A stretch of 41,377 nt of DNA, from NCBI RefSeq assembly GCF_001463745.1, contig NZ_BBWJ01000031.1, forward strand, positions 1 to 41,377, read 5' to 3'. Positions 1 to 8,501 of this stretch are shown piece by piece. The DNA comes from Aureimonas sp. AU22 (GTDB taxonomy: Bacteria > Pseudomonadota > Alphaproteobacteria > Rhizobiales > Rhizobiaceae). Below the pieces are notes generated by a model. The model saw nothing but the letters and a program-made list of their open reading frames with translations, ran no database searches and was not told the DNA's origin. A program made the translations under genes and the position numbers. Position 1 is the stretch's first letter. Every line of letters starts with the position of its first letter.

Positions 1-126
1 CCGGCACCGCCATGCCCTGGTGATCGACGACCATCACGCGACCTGGCCGACGGGCACGGCGGGCGGGTGACCGACCGAATCGGCCGTCGCGTCGCATGGC
101 CTCACGCCGGAGCGGTCGTGGCCGGA
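1..126. other. Left-edge stretch, possible start of another leftward gene
   Basis: No complete gene fits here. On the minus strand an ATG at 34 opens a frame (MVVDHQGMAVP) that runs off the left edge; an in-frame ATG further upstream at about 95 gives a longer alternative. It would continue the same direction as the FAD-oxidase operon, about 90 bases after its last stop. Eleven codons are too few to name a product. Confidence 0.25.
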
Positions 127-1506
127 TCAGATGACCTTGCCGGGGTTGAGCGTGCCGCGCGGGTCGAGCGCGGCCTTCAGACGGCGCATGGTGGCGATCT
201 CGGCGGGCTCGCGCGAATGATGGAGATAGTCGCGCTTCAGAAGGCCGATGCCGTGTTCGGCCGAGATCGATCCGCGATAGCGAGCGACGAGGCCGTAGAC
301 GAGCGCCTTGAGCGCGCCGCGCCGCTCGGTCGTCGGCAGGCCGGTCGTCAGGTGCAGGTTGCCGTCGCCGAGATGCCCGAGGACGTGAAGCGCGATGACA
401 TCGGGAATCTCGCGCCGCAGGGCGGCATCCAGCTCGCCCACGAACGCGTCCATGCGCGCGAGCGGCAGCGAGATGTCGAAATCGATCAGCACCGGGAACA
501 GCGCCTGTTCGGCCTCGAAATCCTCGCGGATCCTCCAGAACTCGTCTCGCTGGCGCGAGGACTGCGCGATCACGGCATCGCCGACGTCGCCCGCTTCGAG
601 AGCCGCGCCGACGAGGGCCTCGAACAGCGCGCCGTCGCCGTCCGGCTCGAAGCCCTCCGCCTCGCACAGGGCATAAAGCGCGGCTCCCGGCGGAAGGGGG
701 CGCCGCGCCCCGAATAGCGTCGCGGCGTTCAGTTCGAAGAACGCAGGCCACATGATCTCGAAGCTCGACAGGGTGCCATGCAGGCCGCGCCGCAGGCGTC
801 CAAGCGTTCGCGTCACGCAATCGAAGTCCGGAAAGGCGAGGAGCGCCGTGTTCACCGTGACGGGCGCGGGATGCAGCTTCAGGACGGCGCGGGTGATGAT
901 CCCGAGCGTGCCCTCCGATCCGATGAAAAGCTGCTTGAGGTCGTAGCCCGTGTTGTCCTTGGCGTAGGGGCTGAGATGCCGCAGCACCGTCCCGTCGGCA
1001 AGCACGCATTCGAGCCCGAGCACCTGATCGCGCGCCACGCCGTAGCGCATGGCCTGGAAGCCGCCGGCATTGGTCGCGAGCGCGCCGCCGAGCGTCGCGC
1101 TGCCGCGCGCGCCGAAGTCGAGGCCGAAGCGCAGGCCCCTGTCCGCGCAGCGCTCCTGCAGCGTCTGAACGACCGCCCCGGCACCTGCCTCGATCGTCAG
1201 CGCGCCCTCGTCGGGCACGCCGATCGCATTCAGCCGCTCGAGCGACAGGAGAAGGCTCGTCTCGTCGGCGCGCGTTCCCTGGTTCAGGTTGGTGCGCCCG
1301 CCCTCGGCCACGACCGCGATGCCGCGATCGTCGCAAAGGGCGAGCACCGCCGAAACCTCCGCGGTGGAGCCTGGCTTGACCAGCGCGAGCGCGATCGTCG
1401 GGTCGTCGGTCCAGAAGTCCAGCGGACGCGTCCGCAGCGTTTCGCCAGGCACCAGGTGCCGCTCGCCGACGATGGCGACGAGCTCGGAAAGGATGCCGCT
1501 CGTCAC
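127..1506 (-). CDS. FAD-binding 2-hydroxyacid dehydrogenase (GlcD/D-lactate dehydrogenase type)
   Basis: This 459-residue protein has the two-domain layout of the FAD-linked oxidase family (GlcD, D-lactate and D-2-hydroxyglutarate dehydrogenases). An N-terminal FAD-binding PCMH-type domain covers about residues 35-210, with the segment SATLGGALATNAGG at 136-149 and LFIGSEGTLGIIT near 193-205. The C-terminal domain carries GHLGDGNLH at 377-385 and EHGIG at 417-421, the conserved active-site stretches. Family members oxidise a D-2-hydroxy acid to the 2-oxo acid with FAD. The start is GTG at 1506, overlapping the nitrilase stop by four bases (GTGA), so the two are translationally coupled. It is the last recognisable gene of the leftward operon. 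The exact substrate is unknown; a hydroxy acid derived from the imported compound is an inference. Confidence 0.88.
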   Translation of the reverse strand: MTSGILSELVAIVGERHLVPGETLRTRPLDFWTDDPTIALALVKPGSTAEVSAVLALCDDRGIAVVAEGGRTNLNQGTRADETSLLLSLERLNAIGVPDEGALTIEAGAGAVVQTLQERCADRGLRFGLDFGARGSATLGGALATNAGGFQAMRYGVARDQVLGLECVLADGTVLRHLSPYAKDNTGYDLKQLFIGSEGTLGIITRAVLKLHPAPVTVNTALLAFPDFDCVTRTLGRLRRGLHGTLSSFEIMWPAFFELNAATLFGARRPLPPGAALYALCEAEGFEPDGDGALFEALVGAALEAGDVGDAVIAQSSRQRDEFWRIREDFEAEQALFPVLIDFDISLPLARMDAFVGELDAALRREIPDVIALHVLGHLGDGNLHLTTGLPTTERRGALKALVYGLVARYRGSISAEHGIGLLKRDYLHHSREPAEIATMRRLKAALDPRGTLNPGKVI

Positions 1507-2285
1507 GAGGCGTTCGCGCGCATGCGGGCGAGTTCGCCGAGATAGTCGTTGGCCGCGCGGACATCCGCGAAGGCCGACGGATCGAGATCGGCGACCAGCA
1601 TCTCGGCAACGCTCTCGCCGGCCTGCGCCAGCGCCCGGCCGTCCGGTGCCGCGATCACCGAAAGTCCGCCGTAGCGGAAGGCATCATCGCAACCGCACCA
1701 GTCGGCATAGGACACGAACAGGCCGTTCTCGAAAGCGCGCGTCGGCACGAGGTGACGGGCGATGAAGCTGGCCCCCTCGCTTTCGGGCAGCGCCGTCGGC
1801 ACCAGCACGAGGTCTGCGCCGGCCAGCGCCAGCTCCCGCACGGTCTCGGGAAACTCGACGTCGAAGCAGACGAGGAGCCCGACGTTGAGACCCGCGATCT
1901 CCACGAGCGGCGAGGCGGCATCGCCCGGCGAGAAGGCCGCCCGCTCGTAGTCGCCGTAGAGGAAGCGCTTGGCATAGGTCGCGGGCGCATGCCCCGGACG
2001 CAGCACCACCGCGGCGTTGCGCACGGCGCCGTCCTGCAGGACGGGTAGTCCGAGCGCCAGCGCGACGCCGGTCTCGGCGACGAGATCGGCCAGTTGCGCC
2101 AGAAGCTCGGGCGCCTTTGCGGCGGTCTCGCGCAAGGCCTCGACGCCTGCGCCGTAGCCGGGCAGCGCGAGTTCGGGCAGGTGAGCGAGGTCGGCTCCCG
2201 CGTCACGGGCTTTGCGAAGCAGCGATCCGATGCGATCGAGGCGGGGCGCCTCGCCGGCGTCGAGCTGGAAGAGCGCAAGGCGCAT
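1503..2285 (-). CDS. Nitrilase-superfamily carbon-nitrogen hydrolase (amidase)
   Basis: This 260-residue protein has the full Glu-Lys-Cys triad of the nitrilase superfamily: E38 in HLPELALPGYG, K106 in YAKRFLYGDYE, and C140 in LLVCFDVEFPE. Its length matches the single-domain amidases and carbamoylases (for example N-carbamoylputrescine amidase, omega-amidase and (R)-amidase). These hydrolyse amides or ureido groups, releasing ammonia. The start was taken at ATG 2285, which overlaps the permease stop by one base (TGATG); a longer open frame upstream is only the permease read out of frame. Next to a ureohydrolase and a polyamine-type importer, a role on a guanidino-amide or carbamoyl intermediate is plausible but not shown. 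Confidence 0.9.
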   Translation of the reverse strand: MRLALFQLDAGEAPRLDRIGSLLRKARDAGADLAHLPELALPGYGAGVEALRETAAKAPELLAQLADLVAETGVALALGLPVLQDGAVRNAAVVLRPGHAPATYAKRFLYGDYERAAFSPGDAASPLVEIAGLNVGLLVCFDVEFPETVRELALAGADLVLVPTALPESEGASFIARHLVPTRAFENGLFVSYADWCGCDDAFRYGGLSVIAAPDGRALAQAGESVAEMLVADLDPSAFADVRAANDYLGELARMRANAS

Positions 2286-3067
2286 CAGCGTCGTTCCCAG
2301 GCGCCCAGCAGCTTCGGCAGGTCCCCGAACCAAGCGACGAGGCCGAAGACCAGCGCGGCCGTCGCCACGAAGAGCACCGAGATCGAGGCCATGACCGGCG
2401 TGTAGCCGTAGCGCAGGGCGTTGAAGATCTTGATCGGCACCGTCTCCATCGTGAAGCCGACCGTCATGTAGGTGATGATGTATTCGTTCAGCGACAGGAC
2501 GAAGGCGAAGGCGAAGCCGGACACGAGATAGGGCCGGATCATCGGCAGGACGATCGTGCGGCGCACGGATCGCTCGTCGGCGCCCATCGTGCGGGCCGCC
2601 TCCACGATTTCGCGGTCGATCGCCGAGAAGCCGAGCGTCAGCGTGACGAGCGGCAGGCTGGTGAAGAAGATCGCATGGCTGACGACCACGGTGAAGGACG
2701 AGCCGTAGAAACCAACCGTCGACCAGAAGGCGAGGGCGCCGAGCGCGGTGATGACCGGCGGCAGCACGAAGGGCGAGACGCCGAGCAGCTGTACCACGCG
2801 CCCGGCGACGCTCGTGCGCCGCCACAGGGCATAGGCGATCGGCAGGGCGATGAGGACGGCGAGCGCGGCCGCCAGCGCCGCGATGGCGACGGAGGTGAGG
2901 AGCGCGGCGCGCCAGTCGGCATCGGTGAAGATCGCCCCGTACCAGCGGAGCGACAGGCCCTTCGGCGGAAAGACGAGGCTCTGCTGCGCGTTGAGCGAGA
3001 CGCCCGCGATGATAGCGACGGGTGCGGCCAGGAACAGGCCGACCATGGCGAAGAACACGCGGCTCAT
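2285..3067 (-). CDS. ABC transporter permease, PotC-like
   Basis: This 260-residue inner-membrane protein has about six hydrophobic segments, the first at residues 4-25. The cytoplasmic EAA loop reads EAARTMGADERSVRRTIVLPM, matching the BPD_transp_1 family of spermidine/putrescine and related importers. It would form the channel with the permease encoded just upstream. The start ATG at 3067 overlaps the stop of the other permease gene by four bases (ATGA), which fixes the start despite a longer open frame. It is the second membrane subunit of the operon's importer; the substrate is inferred from neighbours only. Confidence 0.92.
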   Translation of the reverse strand: MSRVFFAMVGLFLAAPVAIIAGVSLNAQQSLVFPPKGLSLRWYGAIFTDADWRAALLTSVAIAALAAALAVLIALPIAYALWRRTSVAGRVVQLLGVSPFVLPPVITALGALAFWSTVGFYGSSFTVVVSHAIFFTSLPLVTLTLGFSAIDREIVEAARTMGADERSVRRTIVLPMIRPYLVSGFAFAFVLSLNEYIITYMTVGFTMETVPIKIFNALRYGYTPVMASISVLFVATAALVFGLVAWFGDLPKLLGAWERR

Positions 3068-3924
3068 GCCGCGCTCCCGGCGCGGCGGGCGCCGAACAGG
3101 GCGGTGAGCGAGACGAGGAGGATGCTCGCCAGCACCAGGAAGACGGCCATGGCCGCCGCGAACGGCATGTTGGACTGGTAGATCGCCTGGTCGGTGATGA
3201 GGACCGACAGTGTCCAGTGCTGCGGCCGGCCGAGAAGCTGCGGCAGGAGATAGGAGCCGAGCGCGAAGACGAAGACCACGACGAAGGTCGCCGCCAGCGC
3301 CCCGCGCAGCGCCGGAAGGATCACGGTCAGGAAGGCACGGCTCGGCGAGGCACCGAGCGTTTCGGCCGCCTCGCCGAGCGAGGGGTCGAGCCGCGAGAAG
3401 GACGGGTAAAGCACGAGGACGCAGTAGGGCAGGGCCTGATAGGTCATGCCGAGGAGGACGGCCGCGAAGCTCGGCGTGAAGGCGGTCGGCGCCGCCATCA
3501 GCCCGAGGGCGACGAGAAGGTTGGAGACGCCGGCCGTGCGCGAGAGCAGCGTCGACCAGGAAAAGCCGATGATGACCTCGGACAGCGACAGGATGGCGAG
3601 AAGCGCGACGAGCCACGGCACCTGGGCGCGGCGCGGCAGGCGCGACAGGAGATAGGTGAAGGGCGCGCCCACCACGAGGCAGATCAGGGCGACGAGCGCC
3701 GAGAGCCCGAGCGAGAAGAGAAGGATCTCGCCGAAGAAGAGCGACAGGAACCGCGCATAGTTGGCCGATGTCAGGATCGGCTCGTAGAAGCCGCCCTGGA
3801 CGCGCTGGAAGAACGAGACGGCGATCATCAGCCCGAAGGGGACGACGAAGAAGGCGCCGAGCATCAGCGCAGGAAAGACGAGCGCGCCCTGACCGTTTCC
3901 GCCGCGCGAGCCGACCGCGCTCAT
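3064..3924 (-). CDS. ABC transporter permease, PotB-like
   Basis: This 286-residue permease has a first membrane segment at about residues 13-35 followed by a periplasmic stretch, and then a core of roughly five more segments. The EAA loop is EAAETLGASPSRAFLTVILPA, the docking site for the ATPase. It belongs to the PotB/HisM-like binding-protein-dependent permease family. The ATG at 3924 overlaps the ATPase stop by four bases (ATGA), which sets the start; the far longer open frame upstream is the ATPase in another frame. It pairs with the permease at 2285-3067. Confidence 0.92.
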   Translation of the reverse strand: MSAVGSRGGNGQGALVFPALMLGAFFVVPFGLMIAVSFFQRVQGGFYEPILTSANYARFLSLFFGEILLFSLGLSALVALICLVVGAPFTYLLSRLPRRAQVPWLVALLAILSLSEVIIGFSWSTLLSRTAGVSNLLVALGLMAAPTAFTPSFAAVLLGMTYQALPYCVLVLYPSFSRLDPSLGEAAETLGASPSRAFLTVILPALRGALAATFVVVFVFALGSYLLPQLLGRPQHWTLSVLITDQAIYQSNMPFAAAMAVFLVLASILLVSLTALFGARRAGSAA

Positions 3925-4958
3925 GCCGCCTCGGCGGGAAACACGGCGGCGGCTCCCGGCTTCACGCCGAGCGCCACGCGCGCGCCGACGCCTGCCACGG
4001 AGGCGCCGGCCTCGCGATGGGCGATGATCCGGGTCTCGCCCGCGCGCAGATAGACCTCGACGCCCGACCCCATGTCGCGCACGAACTCGACCTCGGCCGA
4101 GATCGGGCCCTCGCCCTCGGGCAGGAGGAGGACGTCCTCGGGGCGGATCGACAGGAGGGCCTGCGGCGAGGGAAGGGCGATGCCGGGTAGGAGCGCGCCG
4201 GTATGCAGCCGCGCGCCGTCCGCGTCCCGGGTCACCTCCAGGAGGTTGGTCTGGCCGAGGAAGTCGGCGACGAACGGGGTCGCGGGCCGGCGATACACGT
4301 CGATCGGGCGATCCATCTGCAGGACGCGGCCCCCTCGCATCACCACGACCTGGTCGGCCATGGTCATCGCCTCGCGCTGGTCGTGGGTCACCACCACCGT
4401 GGTGATGCCGAGGCGCTGCTGGAGGAGGCGCAGTTCCACCTGCATGGCTTCGCGCAGCTTGGCGTCGAGGGCGGACAGGGGTTCGTCCAGAAGGAAGAGG
4501 CGCGGGGCGACGGCGAGCGCGCGGGCGATCGCCACGCGCTGCCGCTGGCCCCCCGACAGCTGGGTGATGGCGCGCGCCTCGACGCCGGGCAGACGCACGA
4601 GGTCCAGAAGCTCGCGCACCCGGGCCTCGATCGTGCCGCGACTCTCGCCCCGCAGCCGCAGGGGATAGGCGATGTTGTCGCCGACGGTGAGGTGCGGGAA
4701 CAGCGCCAGCGACTGGAACACCATGCCGAAGTTCCGCTTGTGAACCGGAACGCTTGTGATCGTCTCCGCGCCGAAGCGGATGTCGCCGCTGGTCGGCGCC
4801 TCGAGCCCGGCGATCATGCGCATCAGTGTGGTCTTGCCGCAGCCCGACGGCCCGAGAAGGCACACGAACGTGCCTTCCGGGATCGTGAGGTCGACGGCGT
4901 CCACGGCCGTGGTCGCGCCGTAGCGCTTAGTGACGCCGTCGAGCGCGAGCGCGGTCAT
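3921..4958 (-). CDS. ABC transporter ATP-binding protein, PotA/FbpC-like
   Basis: This 345-residue ATPase is the energy-coupling subunit of the operon's importer. Walker A is GPSGCGKT at 36-43, the Q-loop lies near 82, the signature LSGGQ is at 134-138, Walker B LFLLDEP is at 154-160 and the H-loop is in VVVTHDQ. About 110 residues follow the nucleotide-binding domain and look like the TOBE_2 regulatory domain seen in PotA, UgpC and FbpC. The gene starts 42 bases after the stop of the binding-protein gene, and its stop overlaps the first permease start. The family transports polyamines, ferric iron or sugars; the operon favours a polyamine or guanidino substrate. Confidence 0.93.
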   Translation of the reverse strand: MTALALDGVTKRYGATTAVDAVDLTIPEGTFVCLLGPSGCGKTTLMRMIAGLEAPTSGDIRFGAETITSVPVHKRNFGMVFQSLALFPHLTVGDNIAYPLRLRGESRGTIEARVRELLDLVRLPGVEARAITQLSGGQRQRVAIARALAVAPRLFLLDEPLSALDAKLREAMQVELRLLQQRLGITTVVVTHDQREAMTMADQVVVMRGGRVLQMDRPIDVYRRPATPFVADFLGQTNLLEVTRDADGARLHTGALLPGIALPSPQALLSIRPEDVLLLPEGEGPISAEVEFVRDMGSGVEVYLRAGETRIIAHREAGASVAGVGARVALGVKPGAAAVFPAEAA

Positions 4959-5000
4959 GGGCGGGGAACTCCTGCGGGTCGGATCGGGGGCCGGGGTCGT

Positions 5001-6086
5001 TCAGCCGACGATCAGCTCGGTCCACTTCTGGTTCAGCCAGTCGGCCTTCGAGACGTAGAGGTCGTAGCGCGGCACGATCGGCGCGGCGGTCGAGGACACG
5101 GCGGCGAACTCGGCATCCGTGAGGTCGAGGAGCTGGCGCCCGATCACCGGCGCCGTGCCGACCTTGCGCGCCAGCAGCGACTGCGTTTCCGGTTGCGTCA
5201 TGTAGTCGATGAACTCGTGCGCGAGATCGAGCTTTTGGGAAGCCTTGCTGACGGCCCAGCAGCCGGAATCCGAGATGCCGCCCTCCTTCGGGAAGGTCGA
5301 GCGCACCGGCGCGCCCTTCGAGGCGGCCAGGCCCGTCACGTCGTGGTAGTACTGGCCCATCGGGATCTCGCCGGACTTCAGCGCCGCCTCGAACTGCGCC
5401 TCGTCGCGGTACCAGAGCTGCACGTTGGGCTTCAGCTCGGCCAGCTTGTCCATGACCTTGAGGATGCCCTCCTCGGTGTCGAGGATTCCCGTTCCGCCGA
5501 AATAGGTCGTGGCCGTGACTTCGAGAAGAAACGAGTTGGAGACCAGCGCGAGGAGGCCGAGCTTGCCCTCGTTCGCCGGATCCCAGAAGGCGCCCCAGGA
5601 ATCGGGCGCCGTCGGATAGGCTTCCGTGTTGGTGACGAGGTTGATGTACCAGGCGACGGCACCCACGCCCGCCACCCGCTCGTCGGGATACTTCACGAGG
5701 AAGGGCGGCAGGATGTCGGCCGCGTGCTTGATGCGCGCGAGGTCGAGCGGCGCCCAGAGCTCGGTCGTCAGGCCCTTGCGCATGGCGACCTGGCTGAGCA
5801 TCGACACGTCGGCCGGGGCGACGCCTGCGCGCGCGGCCTGCTCGAGCTGCACAAGCCAGGCTTCGCCGGTTGGCTCGGCGATGCCTTCCACGGTGATGCC
5901 CGACGCCTTGGTGAAGGCCGGGAAGACGTTCTCGTCGAAGGAATCCTTGAAGTAGCCGCCGTAGACGCCGACCTTGAGGGAGCGGTCCTGCGCGCGCAGG
6001 ATGCCCGGCATGGCGAGGGTGGCGGCGCCCGTGGCGGCGCCGAGAAGCACCGAGCGGCGGGTCGGATGGGCGATGGAAGTCGTCAT
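5001..6086 (-). CDS. Tat-exported extracellular solute-binding protein, spermidine/putrescine type
   Basis: This 361-residue periplasmic binding protein of the PotD/PotF-like group captures the substrate for the ABC importer encoded just downstream. The N terminus has a twin-arginine signal (TRRSVLLGAATGAATLA, R10-R11) with probable cleavage after about residue 32. The start is placed at ATG 6086 because GGAG lies about ten bases upstream; a start at 6128 would add residues before the Tat motif and overlap the ureohydrolase gene. Tat export suggests folding or cofactor binding in the cytoplasm, or is simply the habit of this lineage. The ligand is not evident from the sequence. Confidence 0.9.
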   Translation of the reverse strand: MTTSIAHPTRRSVLLGAATGAATLAMPGILRAQDRSLKVGVYGGYFKDSFDENVFPAFTKASGITVEGIAEPTGEAWLVQLEQAARAGVAPADVSMLSQVAMRKGLTTELWAPLDLARIKHAADILPPFLVKYPDERVAGVGAVAWYINLVTNTEAYPTAPDSWGAFWDPANEGKLGLLALVSNSFLLEVTATTYFGGTGILDTEEGILKVMDKLAELKPNVQLWYRDEAQFEAALKSGEIPMGQYYHDVTGLAASKGAPVRSTFPKEGGISDSGCWAVSKASQKLDLAHEFIDYMTQPETQSLLARKVGTAPVIGRQLLDLTDAEFAAVSSTAAPIVPRYDLYVSKADWLNQKWTELIVG

Positions 6087-6108
6087 GTCGCGGATCTCCG
6101 TTCGGGTG

Positions 6109-7161
6109 TCAGGGCTTATTGTTGGCACGATCGGGCGAGAAGGGCACGAGGCTCAGGATCTCGAACAGCATCTGCGCGCCGGCATGGGCGGTGTTGGTGG
6201 TGGCGTCGTATTGCGGGGCGACCTCTACGACGTCGCCGCCGACGATGCGGATGCCGGCGAGACCCCGCAGAAGGGCCTGCGCCTCGCGCGTCGTCAGGCC
6301 GCCGATCTCGGGCGTTCCGGTGCCGGGCGCGAAGGCCGGATCGAGGCTGTCGATGTCGAAGGACAGATACACCGGCGCGTCACCCACCACGGACTTCGCC
6401 ATCTCGACGATGCGGGCGATGCCGAGATCGGGCATCTCCTCGGCGTGGATCACGGTCATGCCGGACTCGGTGGAGAATTCCCAGAGATAGTCCGACGAGC
6501 CGCGGATACCGATCTGGATGGTGCGCGTGGGGTCGAGCACCCCGTCCAGCACCGCCTGGCGGAAGGGCCCGCCATGGTGGAACTTGCAGCCTTCGTAGGG
6601 GCCGCTCGTGTCGCAATGGGCATCGATATGGATCATCGCCAGCGGGCGTTCGCGCCCCAGCGCGCGCAGGATCGGATGCGAGATCGAGTGGTCGCCGCCG
6701 ACCGAGAGCGGCACCACGCCGGCGCTCGCGATCGTGGCGATCGTCGCTTCGATGTCCTCGTGGGAACTCGCGAGGTCGAAGCGCGAGCGGAACGGCACGT
6801 CGCCGATGTCGGCGACCGACAGGTCCATCGTCGGCATGGTCTTCAGGACGTGGTTGTAGGGGCCGACGCGCTCGATCGTGCGCAGCGCACGCGGGCCGAA
6901 GCGGCAGCCGTTGCGATTGGTGACGCCGAGATCCATCGGAACGCCGAGAAGCGCGACGTCGAGGCCGGTGAGATCCGGCGCCGACCAGTCCATCGGCCGA
7001 TACGGCACGTCGAGAAGCGTCGGCACCCCGGCGAAGGGGGCGACGCGCGTGCCCTTGGCGTTGAAGAGGCGCGACGCGACGCGGGCGAAGCCCTCGTCGT
7101 AGATCATCCGCTCGTTTTCGCCGCCGAAGCGGGCGCGCAGGGTTTCGAGGTCTTGGCTCAT
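6109..7161 (-). CDS. Ureohydrolase (agmatinase / guanidinobutyrase family)
   Basis: This 350-residue member of the arginase/agmatinase superfamily hydrolyses a guanidino group to urea plus an amine, using a dinuclear manganese site. All metal-binding motifs are present: GGDHS at 155-159, DAHCD at 180-184 and SFDIDSLDP at 267-275, followed by GTGTPEIGG. There are about 65 residues before the core, which is typical of agmatinase and guanidinobutyrase or guanidinopropionase rather than of arginase. The start is ATG 7161, overlapping the aminotransferase stop by four bases (ATGA). Neighbours (polyamine-type importer, amidase, aminotransferase) favour a guanidino acid or agmatine as substrate. An assignment to speB, gbuA or gpuA cannot be made by eye. 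Confidence 0.9.
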   Translation of the reverse strand: MSQDLETLRARFGGENERMIYDEGFARVASRLFNAKGTRVAPFAGVPTLLDVPYRPMDWSAPDLTGLDVALLGVPMDLGVTNRNGCRFGPRALRTIERVGPYNHVLKTMPTMDLSVADIGDVPFRSRFDLASSHEDIEATIATIASAGVVPLSVGGDHSISHPILRALGRERPLAMIHIDAHCDTSGPYEGCKFHHGGPFRQAVLDGVLDPTRTIQIGIRGSSDYLWEFSTESGMTVIHAEEMPDLGIARIVEMAKSVVGDAPVYLSFDIDSLDPAFAPGTGTPEIGGLTTREAQALLRGLAGIRIVGGDVVEVAPQYDATTNTAHAGAQMLFEILSLVPFSPDRANNKP

Positions 7162-8339
7162 GCGGGCGTGTCCAGTGTGTCGGGGACGAGGGCGAGGCGG
7201 CGGGCGATCTCGGCGATCGTCGGCACGTCCACATTGGCGAAGGCGATGCGCAGGAAGCGCTCCTGCCCTGGCCCGAAGAAGGCGCCGGGAAGCGTCACGA
7301 GACCGAAGGCGCGGGCGAGATGCGCGGCGACCTCGACCGACGGCGTGTCGCCGAACGGGTGCTCGACATAGGCGAAATAGGCGCCGATCTGCCGGATGCG
7401 CCAGCCGGGCAGGGCGGCGAAGGCATCGCGAAACGCCTCCGCTCGCCCCGCGATCTCGGCGGCGCTTGCCCGGCGGAAGTCGCCGAGCGACGTGATCGCC
7501 CAGGGCAGCGCGGCCTGCGCTGGGCGCGGCGCGCAGATCTGGATGCAGTCGACCACCTTCTCGATGTCGGCCATCAGGGCGGACCCAGCGATCAGCGCGC
7601 CGACGCGGTGGCCGGGGATCGCATAGGTCTTGGAGAAGGAATAGAGGGCGACGAGATGGTCGTCGCATTCCGGTCGCTCGAACAGGGCGTGCGGGCGCGC
7701 GCCCTCGGCCATGAAGTCGCGATAGGTCTCGTCCAGCACCAGCGCGACGCCGCACCGCGCGCACAGTGCCAGGATCTCGCCGAGCAGCGCCTCGGGATAG
7801 ACGGCACCCGTCGGGTTGTTCGGCGAGACGAGCACCACCGCGCGTGTCCGAGCGTCGATCAGCCGCTCCAGCGCGCCGAGATCGGGCAGGAAGCCGGCGG
7901 CGGGATCAAGCGGCAGGGCACGCGCCTCGATCCCCAGCATGTCCAGCGTCATCTGGTGATTGAAGTACCAGGGCGTCGGCAGGATCACGGCATCGCCAGC
8001 CCCCGCCAGCGCCACCATCGCAGCGAAGAACGCCTGGTTGCAGCCGCTGGTGATCGCGACGCGATCCGCGGCGACGTCGGCGCCGTAGCGCTCCGAGACA
8101 TGCGCGGCATAGGCCGCACGAAGGTCCGGGTCGCCGAGGATGTCGCCGTAGCGCGCGCTCGCCGGTTCCCCGGCGGCGCGGGTCAGGCGTTCGGCGAGTT
8201 CGGGCGGCGGCGGGCGGTTCGGGACGGCCTGGCTGCAATCCACCAGCGGTCCGTGCCGTCCGTCGTAGACGGCGGCCCAGCGACCGGCCTGCGCGATCGG
8301 CGGCACCGAGACCCGGCCGAGACGCGTTTCCCCGCTCAT
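7158..8339 (-). CDS. PLP-dependent aminotransferase, class I/II
   Basis: This 393-residue fold-type I aminotransferase shows NPTG at 175-178, DETY around 203-206 (the aspartate contacts the PLP nitrogen), the Schiff-base lysine K237 in SFSKTYAIPGHRVG, and R245 binding phosphate. The enzyme moves an amino group between an amino acid and a 2-oxo acid. It is the first gene of the leftward operon and overlaps the ureohydrolase start by four bases. The start at ATG 8339 is preferred, since the protein aligns from there with the family's usual length. A longer frame reaches 8450, but this would run through the probable promoter region facing lysR. An arginine- or guanidino-amino-acid transaminase is an inference from context. 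Confidence 0.88.
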   Translation of the reverse strand: MSGETRLGRVSVPPIAQAGRWAAVYDGRHGPLVDCSQAVPNRPPPPELAERLTRAAGEPASARYGDILGDPDLRAAYAAHVSERYGADVAADRVAITSGCNQAFFAAMVALAGAGDAVILPTPWYFNHQMTLDMLGIEARALPLDPAAGFLPDLGALERLIDARTRAVVLVSPNNPTGAVYPEALLGEILALCARCGVALVLDETYRDFMAEGARPHALFERPECDDHLVALYSFSKTYAIPGHRVGALIAGSALMADIEKVVDCIQICAPRPAQAALPWAITSLGDFRRASAAEIAGRAEAFRDAFAALPGWRIRQIGAYFAYVEHPFGDTPSVEVAAHLARAFGLVTLPGAFFGPGQERFLRIAFANVDVPTIAEIARRLALVPDTLDTPA

Positions 8340-8459
8340 CGGGTGGCTCGGTCCAGCGGGAGGTAGGCGCAAACCGTATGCATTGAGAATGATCACATCT
8401 GGCGAATGGCGTGTTGTTGACCATACGAGCGGGGTCGACGGCGGCACCATAGGGTTCTA

Positions 8460-8475
8460 TCAAGGTTCACCTTGA
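8460..8475. promoter_or_regulatory. 16-bp perfect palindrome, candidate LysR operator
   Basis: The sequence TCAAGGTTCACCTTGA has 7-bp arms around a TC centre. It lies between the divergent aminotransferase operon and the lysR gene, just upstream of the regulator's start, and overlaps a TTGACA hexamer at 8472-8477. LysR proteins commonly bind such dyads and repress themselves while controlling the divergent operon. Binding is inferred. Confidence 0.45.
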
Positions 8476-8501
8476 CATCCCTCCATGTGAAGTCGGTTCC
8501 G

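Noticed and set aside
8472-8501. Longer LysR start at TTG 8472
   Set aside because: The extra ten residues lie on the palindrome and are not part of the LysR fold; TTG is a poor start when ATG 8502 is available.
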